A stretch of DNA of 5,534 nucleotides from Candidatus Aerophobota bacterium (GTDB lineage: Bacteria > Aerophobota > Aerophobia > Aerophobales > AE-B3A), in the NCBI GenBank assembly GCA_004376485.1, contig SOJT01000097.1, positions 1 to 5,534 on the forward strand, read 5' to 3'. Positions 1 through 5,420 of the stretch are shown piece by piece. The notes beneath the pieces are model-generated. The model was not told where the DNA came from. It saw only the letters and a program-made list of their open reading frames with translations, and made no database searches. Position 1 is the stretch's first letter, and each line of letters opens with the position of its first letter. The position numbers and the translations under genes were made by a program.

Positions 1-1
1 T

Positions 2-892
2 CTTAAATTGGAATACCTCTTTCCTACCGGCTCTTTCAAAGATCGTGGAGCTAGCCTATTGATAAGCAAGGTAGGGGAGCTAGGGATCAAGGAGGTAGTG
101 GAAGATTCTTCCGGTAATGCAGCAGCAGCTATAGCTGCCTACTGTGCTGCCTCCAGGATAACCTGTCACATTTACGTACCAGAAGCCACCTCATTTGGTA
201 AACTGACCCAGATAAGGATGTACGGAGCCAGGTTAGTGAAAGTGCCTGGATCAAGGGAAGATACGGCCAGGGCAGCCTTTGAAGCTGCAGAGCAAACTTA
301 CTATGCTAGCCATTACTGGAACCCTTTCTTTTTTCAGGGAACCAAGACTTTTGCCTTTGAAATCTGGGAGCAGCTGGGATGGGAAGTTCCCCATAACCTC
401 ATCATCCCGGTGGGTCATGGTACTCTCCTATTAGGTGCTTATTTAGGTTTCCAGGAACTTGAGGCCTCGGGGATGATCAAAAAAATTCCCCGGATTTTTG
501 CTGTTCAGTCAGAGAATTGCTGTCCCCTCTTTCGAATATTTCATGAGGGTCTTACTTACCTGCCTCAAATTGCCAAGAAGGAAAGCTTGGCTGAAGGAAT
601 TGGTATTGCTAGACCCCTTCGCTGGAAGCAGATCATTGAAGCGGTAAAATCATCAGGGGGGACATTTTTGAAGGTTTCTGAGGAGGAGATTGTTAGTTCG
701 TTAAGGGAACTCTCGCAGCAGGGCTTTTTCCTGGAACCTACCTCGGCCGCGGCTCCTGCAGCCCTGGGTAAGCTCATCAACAGGGGATTGATTCATTCCT
801 CCGAAGTTACCGTGGTTCCTCTTACAGGGACAGGACTCAAGGTGGCCGATAAAATCGCCTCTAATATCCTTGATCCCTCAGGAAAATATTAG
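2..892 (+). CDS. Threonine synthase-like PLP-dependent enzyme, 5' end cut off by the window edge
   Basis: The reading frame is open from base 2 and enters the window mid-gene. The residues before the first possible start (TTG at 8) already match the family, giving LKLEYLFPTGSFKDRG, so the true start lies outside. About 296 codons remain; the missing N-terminus would be roughly 50-100 residues. The fold type II PLP motifs are visible, numbering from the TTG at 8: the SFKDRG motif with the PLP-binding lysine at residue 11, the SSGNAA substrate/cofactor loop at 34-39, a glycine-containing phosphate-binding loop at about 134-139, and a C-terminal TGTGLK at 273-278. NPxxxxGTKTFAFEIWEQLG around residues 105-124 also resembles threonine synthases, which convert O-phosphohomoserine to threonine in the cytoplasm. 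The phosphate loop reads PVGHGTLLLG rather than the common glycine-rich form, so substrate specificity is uncertain. Another beta-eliminating or replacing enzyme (cysteine synthase or diaminopropionate lyase type) is possible. The family call is firm; the exact reaction is not. Confidence 0.8.
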   Translation, partial: LKLEYLFPTGSFKDRGASLLISKVGELGIKEVVEDSSGNAAAAIAAYCAASRITCHIYVPEATSFGKLTQIRMYGARLVKVPGSREDTARAAFEAAEQTYYASHYWNPFFFQGTKTFAFEIWEQLGWEVPHNLIIPVGHGTLLLGAYLGFQELEASGMIKKIPRIFAVQSENCCPLFRIFHEGLTYLPQIAKKESLAEGIGIARPLRWKQIIEAVKSSGGTFLKVSEEEIVSSLRELSQQGFFLEPTSAAAPAALGKLINRGLIHSSEVTVVPLTGTGLKVADKIASNILDPSGKY

Positions 893-913
893 TATTTAGA
901 AGATTTATACGGG

Positions 914-938
914 TATCGAGGGGAAGAGTCCCTCGATA
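914..938 (+). terminator. Hairpin after the PLP-enzyme gene, probable intrinsic terminator or attenuator
   Basis: Perfect 9-bp inverted repeat: TATCGAGGG at 914-922 and CCCTCGATA at 930-938, with a 7-base loop. It starts 22 bases after the stop codon at 890-892. It is followed by TTCTTGAG, a poor U-tract, so termination may be partial and holA could still receive read-through. The stem is AT-rich at its base and GC-rich near the loop. The position between two genes and the perfect arms support a terminator; the weak T-run lowers confidence. Confidence 0.5.
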
Positions 939-992
939 TTCTTGAGATATTAGAACTTAAGCAATGCAAGGACAAAGAAGGATGATGCAGGG

Positions 993-2042
993 ATGAAATA
1001 CCGTGACCTTATAAAAGAGATAGGGGAGGGAAGAATTGCCTCTGCCTATTTATTTGAAGGAGAGGAGGATTATCTTAAGGAAGAGGCTTTAAGGAAGCTT
1101 AGAGAGATCCTAATTTTTCCCGGTTATGAAGATTTTGACTGCGAGGATTTTTCTTGCCGGGATACTTCCATCTCTCATCTTTTAGAATTGGTTAATACTT
1201 TTCCTTTTCGGGGAAAGAGGCGATTGGTCATTGCAAGAGATATGGATGAGTGCCTTCCGGCTTATGGGAAAGCTATGGTTGAATACCTGGATCACCCGAT
1301 GCCCTCTACCTGTCTGGTGGGCCTCGGAAGGAAATTTAACAGAAAAACAAAGTTTTATAGAAGTTTTGAGGAAAGGGGGAAGATTGTTTCCTTTTACCCC
1401 TTAAGAGATGAAGAAGTTATTGATTGGATCAGGGGGAGGGTGAAAAAGGAGGGAAAGAAAATCTCTCCTCAGGCAGGGATTTATCTTCAGGAAAGGGTAG
1501 GAAATGACCTTCGTAGCCTGAGGGGGGAAATTGAAAAGCTAGTTTTGTTTTCTCATCCTAAAGCCTTTATAGAGAAGGAGGATGTGGAAAATCTGGTGGG
1601 GAAAGGAACAGGTCCTGACATCTTTGATCTGACCAAAGCCATCCGGGAAAGAAGGGTACCTGCAGCTCTCTTGAGTCTATCGCAGCTTTTGGATAGAGGG
1701 GAGAAGCCCACCCGAATCCACGCTCTAATTGCCCGGGAGATTAAGATCCTGCTGAGATTGAAGGAAAAGGGAGGTAGAACTACCCCAGATGAGGCCTGTT
1801 CTATCATATTTCCCGCCAAGGGACATTATACCCGTTTTTATTGGGATATTGCCCGCTCCTACATCCAGGCTTCTAAGGAGTTCACTCGAGAAGAGTTGAT
1901 TAATGGATACCATAGGTTAGTGGAAGCAGAGCTGTCAATAAAGACAGGTAGAGAAGATCAAGGAAGAGCCCTGGAAAAGATGATCTTAGATTTCTTGGTT
2001 AGAGAAGATATTCGAAGCGGGGAGCAGTTATCTTATCCTTAG
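993..2042 (+). CDS. holA: DNA polymerase III subunit delta (clamp-loader wrench)
   Basis: 349 residues, close to the usual 330-345 for the family. The delta subunit belongs to the cytoplasmic clamp loader and opens the beta sliding clamp so it can be placed on primed DNA. Family features seen: the N-terminal YLFEGEEDYLKEEAL block (about 19-33), the degenerate nucleotide-binding-like start of domain I with no working P-loop, as expected for delta; the NDLRSLRGEIEKL helix (161-173) typical of domain II; DIFDLTKAI followed by LLSLSQLLDRGEKP (199-229), the delta hallmark leading into the C-terminal collar domain; and AELSIKTG near 322-329. The ATG at 993 is preceded by an AAGAAGGA-like purine run about 10 bases upstream. 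The 100-bp gap from the PLP gene contains a hairpin, and I see no strong promoter there, so holA may be read from upstream or from a weak local promoter. Its last 15 bases overlap the convergent folD tail. Confidence 0.9.
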   Translation: MKYRDLIKEIGEGRIASAYLFEGEEDYLKEEALRKLREILIFPGYEDFDCEDFSCRDTSISHLLELVNTFPFRGKRRLVIARDMDECLPAYGKAMVEYLDHPMPSTCLVGLGRKFNRKTKFYRSFEERGKIVSFYPLRDEEVIDWIRGRVKKEGKKISPQAGIYLQERVGNDLRSLRGEIEKLVLFSHPKAFIEKEDVENLVGKGTGPDIFDLTKAIRERRVPAALLSLSQLLDRGEKPTRIHALIAREIKILLRLKEKGGRTTPDEACSIIFPAKGHYTRFYWDIARSYIQASKEFTREELINGYHRLVEAELSIKTGREDQGRALEKMILDFLVREDIRSGEQLSYP

Positions 2043-2885
2043 CTTTGTTGCTTCTATAGTATTTTTCAGGAGAATAGCCGTTGTAACCGGACCTACTCCT
2101 CCCGGTACTGGAGTAATGTAGGATGCTCTCTCTTTGGCTTCTTCAAATTCTACATCTCCTACAATCTTTCCTTCCACCCGGTTGATTCCCACATCGATAA
2201 CTATGGCTCCCTCCCTTATCCATTCTCCTTTGATGAGGTGGGCTTTTCCCACAGCCACGATAAGAATTTCTGCTCTCTTGACATACTCTGGCAGAGTCCC
2301 CCTTTCTCCAGTAGCAATATGGCAGACACTGATGGTGACAAACTTATCCAGAAGAAGAAGGGCGGTTGGTTTGCCCACAATATCACTGTGGCCTACCATG
2401 ACCGCTTCTTTGCCATAGAGATCTACACCGGTAGATTTTATGAGCTCCATGATAGCCATAGCCGTACAGGGCCCCAAAATGGGTCTACCAAAAACTACCA
2501 TACCCATATTAGCTGCAGAAACTCCCTCCACATCTTTGTCTGGATGAATGGTAGCCTGAAGGGTTCGAGCATCTAAAGCTTGAGGTAGAGGCATTTGGAG
2601 AATTATTCCACTGACCCCTTTATCCCCATTTAGTTTTTGAATAAACTCACTCATTTCCTTCTGAGAGATGGTAGTATCAAACTGATGCAGTTTATATTCA
2701 ATACCCACCTTTTCGCATGATCTTCGCTGGGAGCGGATATAAACCGTGGATCCCGGATCTTCCCCTACCTGAATAGCAGCCAGAGAAGGAACATGTCCCT
2801 TCTTCTTCAGGTTTTCCACCTCTTCCTTTATTTCTTCTCTTATTTTTCCGGCAATTGTCTTTCCATCTATGATTTGAGCAGACAT
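2028..2885 (-). CDS. folD: FolD-type methylene-THF dehydrogenase / methenyl-THF cyclohydrolase, with altered active-site residues
   Basis: 285 residues, normal FolD length (about 280-300). FolD oxidises 5,10-methylene-THF to methenyl-THF with NAD(P) and hydrolyses methenyl-THF to 10-formyl-THF; both steps are reversible. Family marks: VGEDPGSTVYIRSQ (41-53), GIILQMPLP (93-101, with the conserved Gln at 97), KDVEG (117-121), the dinucleotide-binding stretch VMVGHSDIVGKP (162-173), GEWIREGAIVIDVGINR and the C-terminal ITPVPGGVGPVT. Unusual positions, taken against human MTHFD1: the catalytic Lys56 of Tyr-x-x-x-Lys is Gln53 here; Asp125 of DVDG is Glu120; Arg173 is His166; and Ser197 is Ile190. 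From family knowledge the first two bear on catalysis and the last two on NADP recognition, so cyclohydrolase activity and NADP preference are doubtful. The ATG at 2885 has a GGAGG site 5 bases upstream. It lies 156 bp after fhs and probably belongs to the same folate unit. It overlaps the holA tail by 15 bp. Confidence 0.93.
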   Translation of the reverse strand: MSAQIIDGKTIAGKIREEIKEEVENLKKKGHVPSLAAIQVGEDPGSTVYIRSQRRSCEKVGIEYKLHQFDTTISQKEMSEFIQKLNGDKGVSGIILQMPLPQALDARTLQATIHPDKDVEGVSAANMGMVVFGRPILGPCTAMAIMELIKSTGVDLYGKEAVMVGHSDIVGKPTALLLLDKFVTISVCHIATGERGTLPEYVKRAEILIVAVGKAHLIKGEWIREGAIVIDVGINRVEGKIVGDVEFEEAKERASYITPVPGGVGPVTTAILLKNTIEATKLRIR

Positions 2886-2890
2886 CTAAA

Positions 2891-2895
2891 CCTCC
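2891..2895 (-). promoter_or_regulatory. Ribosome binding site of folD
   Basis: GGAGG on the minus strand (part of GGGAGG), 5 bases before the ATG at 2885. It fixes this start for folD. Confidence 0.8.
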
Positions 2896-2901
2896 CTATG
2901 T

Positions 2902-2925
2902 AACTCAAGTTGAATATCTTGAGTT
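2902..2925 (-). repeat. 8-bp inverted repeat just upstream of the folD ribosome binding site
   Basis: AACTCAAG (2902-2909) and CTTGAGTT (2918-2925) form a perfect 8-bp inverted repeat with an 8-base loop. In the folD mRNA the base of this hairpin would lie 6 bases upstream of the GGAGG. It could be an mRNA hairpin affecting translation or stability, or a dyad operator. Read on the plus strand, the right arm runs into TTTT, so it could also be a weak terminator for transcripts coming through from holA. It is low in GC, and its function is inference. Confidence 0.4.
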
Positions 2926-3041
2926 TTGGAAATCTTGCGCTCTTATAAAGAACTTACATTTTAAGTAACGAAGTTTTTCCTCACTGCATTATCTTCCGCG
3001 AGGAAAGAGAAAAGGTCGAACCTCCATGGCTTAGAGGATCA

Positions 3042-4745
3042 CTAGAACAATCCTATGGTTTTCCCTGTCTCGTCAATATCCACATCCACAGCCGCTGGCC
3101 GGGAAGGGAGTCCTGGCATGGTAGGAAAGACACCACAAAGAGGATAGAGAAACCCAGCCCCTACCGAGGCACGAACATCACGAACAGGTAAGACGAAATT
3201 CTTGGGCACTCCCTTTAGATTAGGATCATGGGAAAGAGAAAGATGGGTCTTGGCCATGTTGATGGGCAGCTTATCAAATCCCAGTTTGGCATAAAGTTTA
3301 ATTCGCTCTTCCGCCAGGGAATCATAATGAACGTCCCTGGCTCCGTAGATTTTGGTGGCAATAGTGTGGATTTTCTCCTTGATGGAAATATCATCGGGAT
3401 AAAGAAAATGGAAATGATTGGGTTTTTCACAGGCTGCCACTACTGCCTCAGCTAATTTCATGCCTCCTTCTCCGCCTTTGGCCCATACCTCTACTGGCAC
3501 AGCCTCTTCAGCTCCTGCCTCAAGAGCTTTTCTGCGCACTAGCTCGATTTCAGCATCGGTATCGGGGGTGAACCGGTTGATAGCTACCACAGCCGGAACG
3601 CCAAAAGTCTTTACGATATCTATAGCTTTGGCCAGATTCTCACATCCCTTTTCCAGGGCTGGCATGTTTTCCGTTTCGGCAAACTTCTTTATGGTTTGGT
3701 ATTTTTGTCCTGGTTTGAGGACAAAAGCTCCTCCATGCATCTTCAGAGCCCTAATGGAGGCTACAATTACTGCTGCATCCAGCTTTAGTCCACTCTGTCG
3801 ACAGGTCACATCAACGATCTTCTCAAAACCACAATCGGCACCAAACCCACTTTCAGTAACCACATAGTCAGCCAGCTTCAAGGCTACCATGTCAGCCAGG
3901 GCAGAATTATTTCCGTGAGCTACATTGGCAAAAGGACCGGCATGACAAATAGCAGGGGTATTTTCTGTAGTTTGTACTAGATTGGGTTTGATGGCATCTT
4001 TCATCAGAACTGTCATCGCTCCGGCCATTTTGAGATCCTCTGCCGTTACCGATTTGCCATCGTGGGTATAACCAACCACTGTCCTGCCCAATCTTTCTCT
4101 CAAATCTTTTAAGCTTGTGGTCAGAGCCAGGATAGCCATGGTCTCCGTAGCCACGGTGATATCATAGCCGGTTTCCCGGGGATAGCCATTAGTTGGGCCA
4201 CCCAGTCCTACAATGATCTGCCTAAGAGCTCTAGCATTGACATCGACACAGTAGCGCCAGGTAATTTTGTGAGGATCTAGATGGTAAGGGTTGCCATGAA
4301 GGAGGGTTTCATCAATGCGGGCTGCCAAGAGATTATGAGCTGTATCCACGGCATGAATATCCCCGGTGAAATGTAGGTTGATGCTTTCCATAGGGAGAAA
4401 CTGGGAATAACCTCCACCACATGCTCCTCCTTTGATCCCGAAGGTTGGGCCTTTTGAGGGCTCACGGGTAGCATTGCATACTTTCTTTCCTATCTTCGCC
4501 AGGGCCTGTCCTAGTCCACAGGCAACCACCGTCTTCCCTTCCCCTAAAGGGGTAGGAGTGATGGCAGTAACGGTGATGAATTTCCCGTTTGGTTTGTCCT
4601 TCAATCTTTCCAGTACCTCAAGAGAAATTTTGGCTATGTGTTTTCCGTGAAACTCGATTTCATCTTCCTCTAGACCCAGATCTTTGGCTATCTCTGCGAT
4701 AGGTCTCAGTTTCGCTGCCTGGGCAATCTCAAGATCCGATAGCAT
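3042..4745 (-). CDS. fhs: Formate-tetrahydrofolate ligase (10-formyl-THF synthetase)
   Basis: 567 residues, slightly longer than the usual 555-560. The enzyme joins formate to THF using ATP, by way of formyl phosphate, giving 10-formyl-THF in the cytoplasm. It is the entry step of the methyl branch of the Wood-Ljungdahl pathway and also supplies purine and fMet synthesis. Visible motifs: the P-loop TPLGEGKT (65-72); REPSKGPTFGIKGGACGGGY (94-113), holding the first family signature; INLHFTGDIHAV (122-133); GGPTNGYPRETGYDITVATE (202-221); HAGPFANVAHGNN (268-280); ESGFGADCGFEK (298-309); VASIRALKMHGG (328-339), the second signature; and the C-terminal TMPGLPSRPAA. Differences from the common form: REPSKGP for REPSLGP, GGACGGG for GGAAGGG and VASIRAL for VATIRAL. 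The ATG at 4745 follows an AGGAGG by 6 bases. The gene begins 14 bp after folE, so the two are almost certainly cotranscribed. Confidence 0.96.
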   Translation of the reverse strand: MLSDLEIAQAAKLRPIAEIAKDLGLEEDEIEFHGKHIAKISLEVLERLKDKPNGKFITVTAITPTPLGEGKTVVACGLGQALAKIGKKVCNATREPSKGPTFGIKGGACGGGYSQFLPMESINLHFTGDIHAVDTAHNLLAARIDETLLHGNPYHLDPHKITWRYCVDVNARALRQIIVGLGGPTNGYPRETGYDITVATETMAILALTTSLKDLRERLGRTVVGYTHDGKSVTAEDLKMAGAMTVLMKDAIKPNLVQTTENTPAICHAGPFANVAHGNNSALADMVALKLADYVVTESGFGADCGFEKIVDVTCRQSGLKLDAAVIVASIRALKMHGGAFVLKPGQKYQTIKKFAETENMPALEKGCENLAKAIDIVKTFGVPAVVAINRFTPDTDAEIELVRRKALEAGAEEAVPVEVWAKGGEGGMKLAEAVVAACEKPNHFHFLYPDDISIKEKIHTIATKIYGARDVHYDSLAEERIKLYAKLGFDKLPINMAKTHLSLSHDPNLKGVPKNFVLPVRDVRASVGAGFLYPLCGVFPTMPGLPSRPAAVDVDIDETGKTIGLF

Positions 4746-4751
4746 AGGGCT

Positions 4752-4757
4752 CCTCCT
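4752..4757 (-). promoter_or_regulatory. Ribosome binding site of fhs
   Basis: A full AGGAGG on the minus strand with a 6-base spacer to the ATG at 4745. It sits wholly inside the 14-bp gap between the folE stop and fhs, as expected for closely linked cotranscribed genes. Confidence 0.88.
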
Positions 4758-4759
4758 TA

Positions 4760-5326
4760 CTATTTTCTTAGCGCGCCGATGAAACTCATTGCCTCCGCTC
4801 TGGTAGCGGCATTTTCCCTGAATATCCCCCTGACAACAGAAGTGATGGTTGTTGTTCCCGATTTTCTTACCCCTCTTATAGACATACAGAGGTGCTCGGC
4901 CTCTATGATGACCATAACTCCTCTTGGCCTCAGGATATCGTTGACTACATCAGCGATCTGGGTGGTTAACCTCTCCTGTACCTGGAGTCTTTGACTGAGG
5001 ATGCTGATAACTCGGGCTAACTTACTTAGTCCGGTAACTCTGCCATCTTTGGGAATATAGGCGATGTGCGCTTTTCCTAAGAAAGGTAAAAGGTGATGTT
5101 CACAGAAGGAATAAAGGGGGATATCTCTTAATAGAATTATCTCATCATGTTTTTCTGCTTTTAGAATGTTTAATATTTCTCGGGGGTCTTTTCCTATTCC
5201 TGCGAAGATATCCTCACACATTTTTGCTACTCGGCCGGGAGTCTCTTTAATGGCCTCTCTATCGGGATTTTCCCCAATTCCTTCCAGGAATAATCTAACC
5301 GCTTTCTTAATCTTTTCTTTGTCCAT
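4760..5326 (-). CDS. folE: GTP cyclohydrolase I, start placed at the ATG at 5326
   Basis: 188 residues from this start, within the bacterial range of about 185-220. FolE converts GTP to 7,8-dihydroneopterin triphosphate and formate, the first committed step of folate (and other pterin) synthesis, as a cytoplasmic homodecamer. Visible zinc and catalytic residues: SFCEHHLLPF with Cys75, His77 and His78 (E. coli Cys110, His112, His113) and EAEHLCMSIRGV with His145 and Cys147 (E. coli His179, Cys181). GLSKLAR (99-105) and QVQERL (116-121) carry the GTP-binding residues. All type I Zn ligands are present, so it is probably active. The frame is open to a TTG at 5356, which would add 10 residues, but that codon lies about 5 bases after the predicted transcription start with no room for a ribosome site. 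The ATG at 5326 has AGGG 4 bases upstream, and its N-terminus (MDKEKIKKAVRLFLEGIGE) aligns with the family start. It is the first gene of the folE-fhs(-folD) unit. Confidence 0.95.
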   Translation of the reverse strand: MDKEKIKKAVRLFLEGIGENPDREAIKETPGRVAKMCEDIFAGIGKDPREILNILKAEKHDEIILLRDIPLYSFCEHHLLPFLGKAHIAYIPKDGRVTGLSKLARVISILSQRLQVQERLTTQIADVVNDILRPRGVMVIIEAEHLCMSIRGVRKSGTTTITSVVRGIFRENAATRAEAMSFIGALRK

Positions 5327-5330
5327 ATTA

Positions 5331-5334
5331 CCCT
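5331..5334 (-). promoter_or_regulatory. Ribosome binding site deciding the folE start
   Basis: AGGG on the minus strand, 4 bases before the ATG at 5326. It is moderate, but better than anything before the TTG at 5356. Together with the promoter position it selects the shorter 188-residue protein. Confidence 0.6.
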
Positions 5335-5367
5335 GAGTTTGTGAATTTTTTCTCAAGATTTCAGAGT

Positions 5368-5396
5368 ATTATAATGATACCTATCTTTTCTGTCAA
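5368..5396 (-). promoter_or_regulatory. Consensus sigma-70/sigma-A promoter of the folE-fhs(-folD) unit
   Basis: On the minus strand, TTGACA (5391-5396), a 17-bp spacer (5374-5390) and TATAAT (5368-5373). All twelve consensus bases match and the spacing is optimal. The expected start of transcription is an A at about 5361, giving a leader of about 35 bases before the folE ATG at 5326. That leader is too short to hold a THF-type riboswitch. Such a strong promoter implies high basal expression unless a repressor acts on it. Confidence 0.9.
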
Positions 5397-5399
5397 ATA

Positions 5400-5420
5400 G
5401 CCCAAAAGATGATTTTGGGC
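5400..5420. repeat. Perfect 8-bp inverted repeat beside the folE -35 box
   Basis: GCCCAAAA (5400-5407), a 5-base centre GATGA, and TTTTGGGC (5413-5420). It ends 3 bases upstream of the -35 TTGACA, at about -39 to -59 from the predicted folE start. It may be a binding site for a dimeric regulator or a hairpin ending a transcript that arrives from beyond the window. Neither strand shows a clean T-run after the stem (minus strand CTATTTGAC; plus strand GGGGAGC), which argues against a classical terminator. Confidence 0.5.

Larger units (their letters stand above)
2886..3041 (-). other. 156-bp spacer between fhs and folD
   Basis: No gene is supported here; the only ATG-started frame is 15 codons long and lacks a ribosome binding site. 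Just after the fhs stop there is a tiny hairpin on the minus strand: AGGT (3020-3023), loop TCG, ACCT (3013-3016), followed by TTTCTCTTT. It is at best a weak terminator. A TATAAG at about 2943-2948 (minus strand) has no matching -35 at a normal distance, so I do not call a folD promoter. ACTTA/TAAGT (2952-2966) is a minor 5-bp dyad. folD is therefore most simply read through from fhs, but an independent weak promoter cannot be excluded. Confidence 0.45.

Noticed and set aside
2980..3027. A 15-codon ATG-started frame between fhs and folD on the minus strand
   Set aside because: No ribosome binding site and no recognisable peptide; too short to support.
3006..3030. GGTTCGACC on the minus strand resembling a tRNA T-arm
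   Set aside because: The flanking bases do not form a 5-bp T stem, and no acceptor, D or anticodon arms surround it.
3418..3867. A 149-codon plus-strand open frame inside fhs
   Set aside because: It lies wholly antisense to a strongly conserved enzyme gene, its translation is low-complexity and rich in Ser, Ala and Thr, and it has no family resemblance; a shadow frame. The same holds for the other open frames inside the five genes.
5327..5356. Longer folE reading from the TTG at 5356
   Set aside because: The codon lies about 5 bases from the predicted transcription start, has no ribosome binding site, and the extra 10 residues do not look like the family N-terminus.
5326..5361. A THF riboswitch upstream of folE
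   Set aside because: The predicted leader is only about 35 bases, too short for this riboswitch class.
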